A stretch of DNA of 50,587 nt, taken from Bacillota bacterium. Lineage in GTDB: Bacteria > Bacillota > Clostridia > Lachnospirales > Bianqueaceae. The stretch covers positions 1 to 50,587 of the forward strand of contig JAFRZL010000009.1 in assembly GCA_017442535.1 (NCBI GenBank), written 5' to 3'. The stretch's first letter is position 1. Each line of letters begins with the position of its first letter. Shown one piece after another: positions 32,455 through 40,832 of the stretch. Below the pieces are notes generated by a model that made no database searches, was not told the DNA's origin, and saw nothing but the letters and a program-made list of their open reading frames with translations. The position numbers and the translations under genes are program-made.

Positions 32455-32899
32455 TGTATATATTTCGATCAAGGGACTGCACCAGGTCGAGGACATGGAC
32501 GGCAACGACCATGAGATCGAGATGGTGAGTACCGGTCACTATTACAAGCGCAACGGGCTGCAGTGCGTATCCTATACCGAGCAGTTCGGCGTGAACGACA
32601 ATCCGGTCAAAGCCCTGGTCAAGATCGAGGACGGGGCACTGACGGTGTCGCGCTCCGGCGACATGGCCGGCCACCTGCAGTTTGAGGCAGGCCGCCGCAG
32701 CCAGAGCTATTTCGAGACTCCCTTCGGCGTGATGGAGATGGGCGTAACGACCCAGGATCTCCAGATGAAGCTGGAGGAGCATAACTGGCATATCAAGGTC
32801 AATTACGCACTTGATATCAACAATCAGTATTCCGGCGAACACGAAGTGGTCATCAAGGTACAGGATACCAAGGGCCACCGCGACATCCGGCTGGTATAA
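32444..32899 (+). CDS. DUF1934 (YwiB-like) beta-barrel protein
   Basis: The start is ATG 32444 with AAAGGGA upstream, inside the end of ddl; the frame is open further upstream but only as a shadow of ddl. The 151-aa product reads as an all-beta lipocalin-like barrel: MDHDVYISIKGLHQVEDMDG, a SYTEQFGVNDNPVKALVKIE segment, and paired strands to the end. This matches the small DUF1934/YwiB proteins of Firmicutes, whose function is unknown. It is probably cytoplasmic and co-translated with ddl. Confidence 0.8.
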   Translation: MDHDVYISIKGLHQVEDMDGNDHEIEMVSTGHYYKRNGLQCVSYTEQFGVNDNPVKALVKIEDGALTVSRSGDMAGHLQFEAGRRSQSYFETPFGVMEMGVTTQDLQMKLEEHNWHIKVNYALDINNQYSGEHEVVIKVQDTKGHRDIRLV

Positions 32900-32958
32900 G
32901 GCATTCGGGGCGGCCGATCGCTCCGGCAATTCAACTTCAACCTTTCAGGGAGGCAATT

Positions 32959-33435
32959 ATGGATACTTTAGGCATTATTTTCATCGTAGTACTGTCGGTC
33001 GCGGCCGTTCTGGTCGGCCTGTATTTCCTGGGACGCCATCTGCAGAAGAAGCAGGACGAATCTCAAAAGATGATCAATCAGAACCGTCAGGTCGTTCAAG
33101 CCTATGTGATCGACAAGAAAAAGCTCAAGATGTCAGAGGCGAATTTCCCCAAGGCCGCTATGGGACAGCTGCCGTGGTACCTTAAGAACCGCAAGCTCCC
33201 CATGGCCAAGGTCAAAATCGGCCCCCAGATCCTGACGATGCTGGTGGACGGCAAAGTCTTCAAAGACCTGCCCACCAAGAAGAACCTCAAGCTCGAGGTC
33301 TCCGGCGCCTACATCCTGGGCTACAACACCTCCAAGAAGGGTGAGAAGAAGCCCGAGCAGCCGCCCAGGAAGCTTACCCTCCGCGAGAAGCTTCAGGCCA
33401 GACTGGATTCGCTTCGGAAGGGCAAAAAGAAATAA
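32959..33435 (+). CDS. Single-span membrane protein with basic C-terminus
   Basis: This 158-aa protein starts with GGAGGCAATT before its ATG. One span (LGIIFIVVLSVAAVLVGLYF) at the very N-terminus is followed by a cytoplasmic basic domain: VVQAYVIDKKKLKMSEANFP and AKVKIGPQILTMLVDGKVF are compact beta-like segments, and the tail is Lys-rich (RLDSLRKGKKK). It could bind RNA, DNA or phospholipid. I believe similar proteins occur in other Clostridia without a known role. It closes the ddl operon. Confidence 0.7.
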   Translation: MDTLGIIFIVVLSVAAVLVGLYFLGRHLQKKQDESQKMINQNRQVVQAYVIDKKKLKMSEANFPKAAMGQLPWYLKNRKLPMAKVKIGPQILTMLVDGKVFKDLPTKKNLKLEVSGAYILGYNTSKKGEKKPEQPPRKLTLREKLQARLDSLRKGKKK

Positions 33436-33450
33436 TAAAGCATCTTTCAC

Positions 33451-33505
33451 AATTCCTGTTTTAGGGATCTCAGGGCTTTCTGAGGACTCGAAACAGGAAT
33501 TTTAT
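33451..33505 (+). terminator. Intrinsic terminator
   Basis: AATTCCTGTTT (33451-33461) and AAACAGGAATTTTATT (from 33491) pair, with a further small stem (AGGGCTTTCTGAGG region) inside. It ends the ddl operon. Confidence 0.7.
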
Positions 33506-33565
33506 TATGACTTTTCAACATAAAAGCAGAATTTGCGAACTTTTTTTTGAAAGACAAAAGAGAGA

Positions 33566-33626
33566 TATATGTAAACCACTAAAAACGGCCTAAATAAGCG
33601 AAAATCGAACGACTGGTTTACATATA
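33566..33626. repeat. Perfect 13-bp inverted repeat before a strong promoter
   Basis: TATATGTAAACCA (33566-33578) and TGGTTTACATATA (33614-33626) are exact complements separated by 35 bp. The second arm ends 17 bp before the -35 box. Two widely spaced half-sites for a dimeric or looping regulator are likely; the loop is too long for a terminator. Confidence 0.7.
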
Positions 33627-33643
33627 GAAAAATAATAAAGCGC

Positions 33644-33671
33644 TTGACAGCTTTCAAAAGCATGGTATAAT
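33644..33671 (+). promoter_or_regulatory. Near-consensus sigma-A promoter
   Basis: TTGACA (33644-33649), a 16-bp spacer and TATAAT (33666-33671). It would transcribe the 20-codon ORF and the lipoprotein gene. Confidence 0.8.
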
Positions 33672-33709
33672 AAAAACAAATCTTATGAGCACAGGGGGGG
33701 GTAATTTAA

Positions 33710-33772
33710 ATGAAGCGCAACAAGGCTGGATTGTTCCTTCTCTTCGGAAGGTTCCTTTGTCTGTATCCTTAG
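33710..33772 (+). CDS. 20-residue leader-like ORF
   Basis: ATG 33710 follows an unusually G-rich ribosome site (AGGGGGGGG). The reading frame codes for MKRNKAGLFLLFGRFLCLYP and ends at TAG 33770-33772. Basic start plus hydrophobic run looks like a signal peptide, so it may be the stub of a frameshifted lipoprotein gene, a leader peptide, or a small membrane peptide. It sits 40 bp before the lipoprotein gene, whose own ribosome site is poor, so translational coupling or reinitiation is possible. Confidence 0.4.
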   Translation: MKRNKAGLFLLFGRFLCLYP

Positions 33773-33812
33773 CGTATATAATTAATACTTGGAATTAAAC
33801 AGGCTATACGCA

Positions 33813-35012
33813 ATGAAGAAAACATGGTTGTTTTTTCTGTTTGCTTTTTTATGGCTAACCGGTTGTTATGTCCCTGAATCGATTGAGACATCATTGCCGA
33901 TGGAGAATTCTGCTGATAAATACTTCGAAAACCAACAAGTGGAGTTTTTTGCGTGGAATGGGTCAGTAATGTGCAAAATAGGGAATATTTATTATTATTC
34001 TCTTCACAATTTCATGCACTTCTATGATACCAAGACAGGAATCCACGACTTCTTGTGCGGGAAGCCGGAATGCGATCATACGGATCCAAAGACTTGCAAT
34101 GCGGTTCTGGAGACAGAGAACTTCCTGGCAGCTTACGATGGTTGGATTTATAATGTCAATTATGAAAAAGAAGAACATGTTCTCTTTCGAATCAGTACCG
34201 ATGGTGCCATCAGGGAAAGGGTGTGCACTATACCGGATCCTACGGGGTGGAATGGATTAATTGCATTACATCAGGATGCTATATATGTGAGCAAAACGAA
34301 CCAGGAAGTCATTAATGGGAAACCTGCCGGTCATTTCACATTCTATTGTCAGAAGATCGGGACAGAGAAACCGGAACTGATTTTCGCCAAAGAAGCAATG
34401 TTTATTGACCGGAATCATTTTCTGTTTGTGGATGATGAATTATACTTCTCTATATCATATCTGGATGAAATGGCAGATGGAGCGGATTATACAAGGCTGA
34501 CCGAGCTTTGGAATTATCATGTCAGCAGTAAAGAATGGGAACTGCTGTGGCAGGGAGCCCTGCCGGGAAACGGCCAGCTCGAAAGCTTTTGGCCCAAAGA
34601 TGGCAAGCTGATATGTGGAGTGCTTGATTGGGAGCAGGAGCGGGACATGATTCTGACTTTTGACATAGGGAAAAAAGAATTCGAAGCCCCCATTTATATT
34701 GGAGAAGAATTTCTGAATCTGGATGTCTCTGAGAAATATGTGATCACCAGCGGAGGAGTCGAGTGTTTTTATATCTTTGACCATGAAGGCAGACAGGTTG
34801 GGTTCTATGACCTGACTCCGGAGTCTGAAGGAGAAGTGCTGGGACCGGATGGTACATTTATGGGCACCGACGGCGATGCGGTATTTGTTCAAGTGAAACA
34901 TGCTGTTTTTGATGGGGAAAGAGAACATGTCAAGTATGCAGTATATCGCCTGACTCCCGTGGCCGACGCCGAGAAGATGGATGAGGTGGAGATCATTGGC
35001 ATGCTAGAATGA
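33813..35012 (+). CDS. Lipoprotein with CGKPEC motif, beta-propeller-like
   Basis: I choose ATG 33813 (399 aa) because MKKTWLFFLFAFLWLTGC then forms a clean lipoprotein signal (LTGC); the upstream TTG at 33789 would add eight residues. No good ribosome site is seen. The mature part has YDTKTGIHDFLCGKPECDHT followed by CNA, a motif I associate with Clostridia surface lipoproteins, then repeated strands of the type GWIYNVNY, DAIYVSK, DELYFSIS, as in DUF5050/propeller-like domains. A ligand-binding role on the surface is inferred. Composition is AT-richer than both flanks. Confidence 0.75.
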   Translation: MKKTWLFFLFAFLWLTGCYVPESIETSLPMENSADKYFENQQVEFFAWNGSVMCKIGNIYYYSLHNFMHFYDTKTGIHDFLCGKPECDHTDPKTCNAVLETENFLAAYDGWIYNVNYEKEEHVLFRISTDGAIRERVCTIPDPTGWNGLIALHQDAIYVSKTNQEVINGKPAGHFTFYCQKIGTEKPELIFAKEAMFIDRNHFLFVDDELYFSISYLDEMADGADYTRLTELWNYHVSSKEWELLWQGALPGNGQLESFWPKDGKLICGVLDWEQERDMILTFDIGKKEFEAPIYIGEEFLNLDVSEKYVITSGGVECFYIFDHEGRQVGFYDLTPESEGEVLGPDGTFMGTDGDAVFVQVKHAVFDGEREHVKYAVYRLTPVADAEKMDEVEIIGMLE

Positions 35013-35047
35013 TGATCCTTCGTTTCTGTGTTCATAGTCCTGAATCA

Positions 35048-35101
35048 AATGCCAATCCATATGCGTAACGCATCGGATGGCATATGATCCGGGACTTTTT
35101 G
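35048..35101 (+). terminator. Imperfect hairpin after the lipoprotein gene
   Basis: ATGCC-AATCC and GGAT-GGCAT arms flank ATATGCGTAACGCAT; a short T run (35096-35100) follows. Plausible terminator. Confidence 0.4.
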
Positions 35102-35125
35102 TGCCCCCATTCCTCAAAAAACTGA

Positions 35126-35154
35126 TTGAAAACGCTCCGATTATATGCTATACT
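35126..35154 (+). promoter_or_regulatory. Sigma-A promoter for purL
   Basis: TTGAAA (35126-35131), a 17-bp spacer and TATACT (35149-35154). The leader is only about 30 nt, too short for a purine riboswitch. Confidence 0.65.
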
Positions 35155-35189
35155 GCTATAGTGCCTTATTATACCGATGAGGAGGAGCA

Positions 35190-38100
35190 ATGATGGCGGT
35201 TAGAAGAGTATTTGTCAGTAAGAAACCGGCTTTCCGTGTGGAAGCCACAGGGCTGCTGAATGATTTGAGGGACAACCTGCATCTGCGGACGCTCGAATCC
35301 GTTCGGATCCTGCACCGTTATGATATCGAGAGTATTACGGAAGAAACCTATCAGAAAGCCGTGCGGCGGATCCTGTCCGAGGCGCCGGTGGATGATGTAT
35401 ACGAGGAGACTGTGGAGCTGGATCCGGCGGATTTTGTGTTCGCGGTGGAGTATCTGCCGGGACAGTATGACCAGCGTGCCGATTCTGCTGTGCAGTGCAT
35501 TGAGCTGCTGGCGGCGGATGAGGAGCCCAAGGTAAGCTATGCCAAGGTCTATGTGCTGCACGGTGAATTCACGGAGGCCGAGAAGCAGGCGGTGCGGGAA
35601 TACTGCATCAACGCGGTGGATTCACGCGAGGCGTCGCTCGATAAACCCGAGACGCTGGACGTGCAGTACGGCACCCCCGATGATGTGGCGGTGCTTGGCG
35701 GATTCCGCGAACTGGACGAAGCCGGAATCGCCGCGATGGTGAAGGATATGGGCCTTGCCATGAGCAAAGCCGATCTGCTGCATACACAGCGCTATTACCG
35801 TGAAGAGGAGCACCGCGACCCGACGGTGACCGAGATCCGGGTACTCGATACCTACTGGTCCGACCACTGCCGTCATACGACCTTCGGCACCGTGCTCCAG
35901 AAAGTCGAATTCGCGAACAGCCCACTGCTTGCACCGGTCAGGGCGGACTATCAGGATTATCTGGAGACCCGTAAATACCTGGGCCGTGAAGACAAGCCTC
36001 AGTGTCTGATGGATATTGCGCTTGCCGCGATGCGCCGCCTCCGCAAAGAGGGCCGCCTGAACGACCTGGAGGAATCCAACGAAATCAATGCCTGCAGTAT
36101 CGTTCTCCCCGTGGACGTGGACGGTCATGAGGAAGAATGGCTGCTGATGTTCAAGAACGAGACCCATAACCATCCGACCGAGATCGAGCCTTTCGGCGGC
36201 GCGGCCACGTGCCTGGGCGGCGCGATCCGCGACCCGCTCTCCGGCCGTTCGTATGTCTATCAGGCCATGCGCATCACCGGTGGGGCGGATCCAACGGTGC
36301 CGGTATCCGAAACGATCCCCGGCAAGCTCCCGCAGCGCAAACTCGCACGTCAGGCGGCTCACGGCTACAGCTCCTACGGTAACCAGATCGGCTTGTCGAC
36401 CGGTTATGTCCATGAAATCTACCATCCCGGCTACATGGCGAAGCACATGGAGCTCGGCGCGGTCATCGCGGCGGCCCCCCGCCGTAACGTCATCCGCGGC
36501 AACGCGGAGCCCGGCGATGTCGTGATATTGCTTGGCGGCGCGACCGGACGTGACGGCATCGGCGGAGCGACCGGTTCTTCCAAGGCGCATACCGAGGAAT
36601 CCATCCATACCTGCGGCGCTGAGGTGCAGAAGGGCAATCCTCCCACCGAGCGCAAGATCCAGCGGCTTTTCCGCAACCCCGAGGCCAGTACTCTGATCAA
36701 GGTCTGCAATGACTTCGGCGCGGGCGGCGTCTGCGTCGCCATCGGCGAACTGGCGGACGGGCTGGACATCCAGCTGGATCTGGTGCCCAAGAAATACGCC
36801 GGTCTGGACGGGACCGAGCTTGCAATCTCCGAATCCCAGGAACGTATGGCAGTCGTTGTGGCCGCAGAGGACGCGGAGCATTTCCTGCGGCTCGCTGCAG
36901 AGGAAAACCTCAATGCCATCCAGGTGGCTGTCGTGACCGAAGATCCCCGTCTGGTGATGCACTGGAGAGGCCAGACGATCGTTAATCTGTCCCGCGCCTT
37001 TATCGGGACCAACGGCGCGGCGAGTTATACCAATGTCTTGGTTGAGGCCCCCGCGGCCAAGCCCGATCCGTCCCTGCCCGAACGCATGGCCGGAGCTTCC
37101 TTTAAGGACCAGGTCAAAGGCATTATGTCCGACCTGAACGTGGCCAGCCAGATGGGCCTGGTCGAGATGTTCGACTCCTCGATCGGTGCCTCCACCGTAC
37201 TGATGCCTTACAGCGGCCGCGAACAGCTGACTCCGATCCAGACGATGGCGGCCAAGATCCCGGTGGAGGGCGAGACGACCACAGCGTCCCTCATGGCCTA
37301 CGGTTATGACCCCTATCTCTCCAGCTGGAGCCCCTACCACGGCGCCATGGCAGCCGTGATGGAGTCCGTCTCCCGCATTGTGGCGGCCGGCGGCGATTAT
37401 CACAAGATTCATTTCACCTTCCAGGAATACTTTGAGCGCATGGGCGAAGCCCGTACCTGGGGCAAGCCTTTTGCCGCGCTGCTCGGCGCCTACAGAGCCC
37501 AGCGCGAACTGGGCCTGGCCTCGATCGGCGGCAAGGATTCCATGTCCGGCTCCTTTGACGCGATGCATGTTCCGCCGACGCTGATCAGCCTGGCCGTCGC
37601 CGCGGCCCGTACTTCCGAGATCATTACGCCCGAATTCAAGCGCGCCGGCAGCGCCGTCGTCCTGATGCAGATGCCGGTTGATGAGTACGGCGTCTATGAC
37701 TTCAAACGCGCCATGCAGCTCTACGACCTGGTGGTCAAGGGCATCCGCGACGGGCGGATCGTGTCCGCCTATGCCATCGATGACGGCGGCGTGATCGAGG
37801 CCGTGGTCAAGATGTGCCTCGGCTCGCACATGGGCTTCCGCTTTGACGAGCACCATAAAGACCTGCTTACCGCAAAGCCCGTCTACGGCAGCCTTGTCCT
37901 GGAAATGGCTCCCGGAACGCTCGCCGATGTCTACGGTACTTTCCTGGGCATGCCCACGGCCGAACCCATTTTCCGCCTGGGCACCGGAATGATTACTTTC
38001 GACGAAGTGCTCGAGGCCTATCAGGGACGGCTTGAGAAAGTCTACCGGACGCATCCCGCACCCGAACTGGAGCGTCTGCCGATCGGAGAGACTACGCTCT

Positions 38101-38942
38101 TCGACGAGAAGCCCCATGTCTATACAGGTGATCCGCTTGCCGCGAAACCGCGCGTCTTCATCCCCGTATTCCCGGGAACCAACTGCGAATACGATACCGC
38201 CAGAGCTTTCCGCATGGCCGGGGCCGAGCCGGATGTCTTCGTGCTGCGGAACCTGACCGGCGCGGATATTCTGGCTTCGGTGGATGAGATTGAGAAGAGG
38301 ATCCGCAACTCACAGATCCTGATGATCCCCGGAGGCTTCTCCGCGGGTGATGAGCCTGAGGGATCGGGCAAATTCATTGCCACTGTTTTCTCCAATGAGA
38401 AGCTGCGTGAGGCGGTCATGGACCTGCTGAACCGGCGCGACGGCCTGGCACTCGGTATCTGCAACGGTTTCCAGGCGCTGATCAAGCTCGGGCTGGTGCC
38501 TTTCGGCGAGATCCGCGAACTCACCGCCGATGCGCCGACCCTGACTTATAACACGCTCGGACGCCATATTTCACGCATGGTGCAGACCAGGATCGTGACC
38601 AACCGCTCGCCGTGGCTTGCGAATGTCAAGCCGGGCGACATCCATACGGTCGCGGTATCACACGGCGAAGGACGCTTCCTTGCGAATGAAGAAGTCCTGA
38701 AGAGCCTGGCCGCGAACAACCAGATTGCGACGCAGTATGTGGATCCCGCGGGCAATCCCACCATGGATATCCGCTACAACCCGAACGGGTCCCTCTGGGC
38801 CATCGAAGGCATCCTGTCCCCGGACGGACGCGTGCTCGGCAAAATGGGCCACAGCGAACGCCGCGGCGAGGAAGTCGCCAAGAACATTCCCGGCTGCAAG
38901 GATCAGCAGATCTTCGTTTCCGGCGTGGAATACTTCAGATAA
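35190..38942 (+). CDS. purL: Phosphoribosylformylglycinamidine synthase, single-chain type
   Basis: This 1250-aa enzyme makes FGAM from FGAR, glutamine and ATP in purine synthesis. GAGGAGGAG precedes ATG 35190 (or 35193). The N-terminal PurS-like part is followed by the linker motif TYWSDHCRHTTF, the first AIRS-type domain with NETHNHPTEIEPFGGAATC, the second with SIGGKDSMSGSFD, and a C-terminal glutaminase (PVFPGTNCEYDTARAF, IPGGFSAGDE, nucleophile C1091 in LGICNGFQAL). Many Gram-positives split this into PurS, PurL and PurQ; the fused form is typical of a group of Clostridia. It is a single-gene unit here. Confidence 0.95.
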   Translation: MMAVRRVFVSKKPAFRVEATGLLNDLRDNLHLRTLESVRILHRYDIESITEETYQKAVRRILSEAPVDDVYEETVELDPADFVFAVEYLPGQYDQRADSAVQCIELLAADEEPKVSYAKVYVLHGEFTEAEKQAVREYCINAVDSREASLDKPETLDVQYGTPDDVAVLGGFRELDEAGIAAMVKDMGLAMSKADLLHTQRYYREEEHRDPTVTEIRVLDTYWSDHCRHTTFGTVLQKVEFANSPLLAPVRADYQDYLETRKYLGREDKPQCLMDIALAAMRRLRKEGRLNDLEESNEINACSIVLPVDVDGHEEEWLLMFKNETHNHPTEIEPFGGAATCLGGAIRDPLSGRSYVYQAMRITGGADPTVPVSETIPGKLPQRKLARQAAHGYSSYGNQIGLSTGYVHEIYHPGYMAKHMELGAVIAAAPRRNVIRGNAEPGDVVILLGGATGRDGIGGATGSSKAHTEESIHTCGAEVQKGNPPTERKIQRLFRNPEASTLIKVCNDFGAGGVCVAIGELADGLDIQLDLVPKKYAGLDGTELAISESQERMAVVVAAEDAEHFLRLAAEENLNAIQVAVVTEDPRLVMHWRGQTIVNLSRAFIGTNGAASYTNVLVEAPAAKPDPSLPERMAGASFKDQVKGIMSDLNVASQMGLVEMFDSSIGASTVLMPYSGREQLTPIQTMAAKIPVEGETTTASLMAYGYDPYLSSWSPYHGAMAAVMESVSRIVAAGGDYHKIHFTFQEYFERMGEARTWGKPFAALLGAYRAQRELGLASIGGKDSMSGSFDAMHVPPTLISLAVAAARTSEIITPEFKRAGSAVVLMQMPVDEYGVYDFKRAMQLYDLVVKGIRDGRIVSAYAIDDGGVIEAVVKMCLGSHMGFRFDEHHKDLLTAKPVYGSLVLEMAPGTLADVYGTFLGMPTAEPIFRLGTGMITFDEVLEAYQGRLEKVYRTHPAPELERLPIGETTLFDEKPHVYTGDPLAAKPRVFIPVFPGTNCEYDTARAFRMAGAEPDVFVLRNLTGADILASVDEIEKRIRNSQILMIPGGFSAGDEPEGSGKFIATVFSNEKLREAVMDLLNRRDGLALGICNGFQALIKLGLVPFGEIRELTADAPTLTYNTLGRHISRMVQTRIVTNRSPWLANVKPGDIHTVAVSHGEGRFLANEEVLKSLAANNQIATQYVDPAGNPTMDIRYNPNGSLWAIEGILSPDGRVLGKMGHSERRGEEVAKNIPGCKDQQIFVSGVEYFR

Positions 38943-38991
38943 GAGCCGAAAATAACCAACAAATATTTTACGAAATTCGGCATTTTTACCC

Positions 38992-39020
38992 TTGTAATAT
39001 TCGGCAGGTTGCTGTATAAT
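38992..39020 (+). promoter_or_regulatory. Sigma-A promoter for the PP2C-LysM gene
   Basis: TTGTAA (38992-38997), a 17-bp spacer and TATAAT (39015-39020), about 38 bp before the start codon. Confidence 0.65.
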
Positions 39021-39058
39021 GATTTGCAAGGAATCTATTCATATAAGGATGGTGCAAT

Positions 39059-40747
39059 ATGGAGAATACTTTAAAGGTTTCTGCGGTAGCTATTTCCGCT
39101 AAAGGCAAGGGGATGAACCTTGACAATATTTATGTCAACGGCCGCTACCTCGCTCAGGACAACAATGAACCGCAGGCACTGTTTACTAAAACTTCCAGTG
39201 TTGATTTTCAGATGTATGGCGTCTGCGATGGAGAAAATGCAGAGGATGTAGCGATTCGCACGTCTCCTTCCGTGATCGTTATGCAGCGCATGCAGCAGCT
39301 GCAGTCCGTTCTGAGCATAGACGGAGCGATTTCCCGTGAGAAGATCTGGAACTTCCTCTATGAAACCAATGGCAAACTGCGCGAGTATCAGGCGCAGGTC
39401 GGCTCCGAAGGGATCACGAGTTCCTTTGCCGGGCTCTTCCTGCATAAGAACCGCGGTCTTGCCGTGCATCTGGGCGACAGCCGCATTTATGTCATCCGCG
39501 GCGGACGCATGCTGCAGATCACCGAGGATCATCTGGAGGCGACGGATCTTTACAAATACGGTGTCCTGACGCAGGAGCAGGCCGAGGTTCACAAGCTGAA
39601 CAGCCGGCCCACCGCGACGCTTGGCATGTATGATATCGAGGACGCGGAGTCCCTGGTATTCTCCAAGTATTTCATCTTCTATCCCGGTGATATCTTCATC
39701 ATCTGCACGGACGGCATCACCGATTCCGTCAGCAATGCCGAGATCGAGAGCGTAGTACGCCAGGCCAAGGATTCGCCCAAGGAAGTCATCGCGCAGCAGC
39801 TGCTGCAGATGGCCCGTGACAAGAACGACGATGACAAGTCCATCATCGTTCTGGAAGTCGAAGAAGTAAACGGCGACGCCGCCGCTGCCAAGGCTCCCGC
39901 TGCCAAGCCCGAAACCGATGGCGCCAAGAAGACGGGCCTCGGTGCTTCGATCGCCGCGATCGCCTCCAAGGTCGACGGCAGTTCCGACGACAAGGCGAAT
40001 GCCGCTGCCAAGCCTGAGACGCAGGATAATGATGGTGATGAGGGAGAAGAGGGTGAAGAGAAGCCCGGATTCTTTGCAGGCCTCGCCGCCATGTTCTCCA
40101 AGAAGGATCAGGATGAAGAGGAAGATGAAGAAGACGAGGAAGAGCTGACGCTCCTTGACCGGATCTTCGGCAATCCCAAACTGATCTTCGCGATCCTGGG
40201 CATTGTCATCATCATCGTACTGATGGCGCTGCTGCTGTCCTCGCTGGCCAAGGGCTGCAAGGGCGGCAACGAATCCAGCAAGCCCGCTGTCGAGTCCAGT
40301 GCAATTGTCGAGCCCAGCAAGCCCGATACCTCCAAGCAGGAAAGCTCCAAGCAGGAGTCCTCCAAGCAGGAGAGCTCCAAGCAGGAGAGTTCCAAGCAGG
40401 AAAGCTCCAAGGAGGAGAGCTCCAAGGAGGAGAGCTCCAAGGAAGAGAGCTCCAAGGAGGAGAGCTCCAAAGAAGAGAGCTCCAAGCAGGAAAGCTCCAG
40501 GGAAGAGAGTTCCAGGCAGGAAAGCTCCAAGGAGGAGAGCTCCAAGCAGGAGGAGTACAGCCAGTCTGAAGTCGCGACTTACCGTGTTGCTGAAGGCGAT
40601 ACGCTGTATGCAATTCTGATGCAGTACTATGACGAGTTCTCGGATGAACTCCTGAACAGCTTCTGTAAGTACAATGGAATCAAGCCTGAGGATCCGATCC
40701 AGATCGGCCAGCAGCTTCAGATCCCGCCGCGCAGCGAGCTGAATTGA
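39059..40747 (+). CDS. Membrane PP2C-like phosphatase with extracytoplasmic LysM domain
   Basis: This 562-aa protein has AAGGATGG before its ATG. Residues 1-270 form a PP2C-type Ser/Thr phosphatase: metal-site motifs GMNLDNIYVNG, YGVCDGENAED, HLGDSRIYVIRGG, CTDGITDSV and DDKSIIVLEV keep the key Asp residues, although motif 1 is divergent. An Ala/Lys- and then Asp/Glu-rich linker leads to a span at about 375-397. Outside lie fifteen SK(Q/E)ES pentads (425-499) and a LysM domain (TYRVAEGDTLYAILMQYYD to the end), which binds peptidoglycan. The layout mirrors PASTA kinases in reverse: a phosphatase coupled to a wall-binding domain. Confidence 0.82.
   Translation: MENTLKVSAVAISAKGKGMNLDNIYVNGRYLAQDNNEPQALFTKTSSVDFQMYGVCDGENAEDVAIRTSPSVIVMQRMQQLQSVLSIDGAISREKIWNFLYETNGKLREYQAQVGSEGITSSFAGLFLHKNRGLAVHLGDSRIYVIRGGRMLQITEDHLEATDLYKYGVLTQEQAEVHKLNSRPTATLGMYDIEDAESLVFSKYFIFYPGDIFIICTDGITDSVSNAEIESVVRQAKDSPKEVIAQQLLQMARDKNDDDKSIIVLEVEEVNGDAAAAKAPAAKPETDGAKKTGLGASIAAIASKVDGSSDDKANAAAKPETQDNDGDEGEEGEEKPGFFAGLAAMFSKKDQDEEEDEEDEEELTLLDRIFGNPKLIFAILGIVIIIVLMALLLSSLAKGCKGGNESSKPAVESSAIVEPSKPDTSKQESSKQESSKQESSKQESSKQESSKEESSKEESSKEESSKEESSKEESSKQESSREESSRQESSKEESSKQEEYSQSEVATYRVAEGDTLYAILMQYYDEFSDELLNSFCKYNGIKPEDPIQIGQQLQIPPRSELN
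40331..40555 (+). repeat. 15-bp tandem repeat coding for SK(Q/E)ES pentads
   Basis: Fifteen in-frame units code for S-K/R-Q/E-E-S(E). They form the charged stalk between membrane and LysM domain. Slippage could alter stalk length. Confidence 0.9.
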
Positions 40748-40760
40748 TTTCAAAGCTAAA

Positions 40761-40801
40761 GGGGTGCGTTCTCAGACGGGAACGTACCCCTCTTTTCTTT
40801 T
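40761..40801 (+). terminator. Intrinsic terminator
   Basis: GGGGTGCGTTC (40761-40771) and GAACGTACCCC (40780-40790) pair at 10 of 11 positions, followed by TCTTTTCTTTT. Confidence 0.85.
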
Positions 40802-40832
40802 CAACCATTCTATATCATGAAGGAGTTATTGT

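Noticed and set aside
35013..35189. Purine riboswitch before purL
   Set aside because: The transcript leader after the TATACT box is only about 30 nt, too short for the aptamer, and no matching fold is seen upstream.
35622..38117. Minus-strand open frame of 831 codons
   Set aside because: It lies entirely within purL, whose motifs are conclusive; long antisense frames are expected in GC-rich coding DNA.
40108..40545. Minus-strand Leu/Glu/Ser repeat frame, and a similar one at 21339-21698
   Set aside because: These are the tandem repeats of the PP2C-LysM and M23 genes read backwards; the sense proteins have complete domains.
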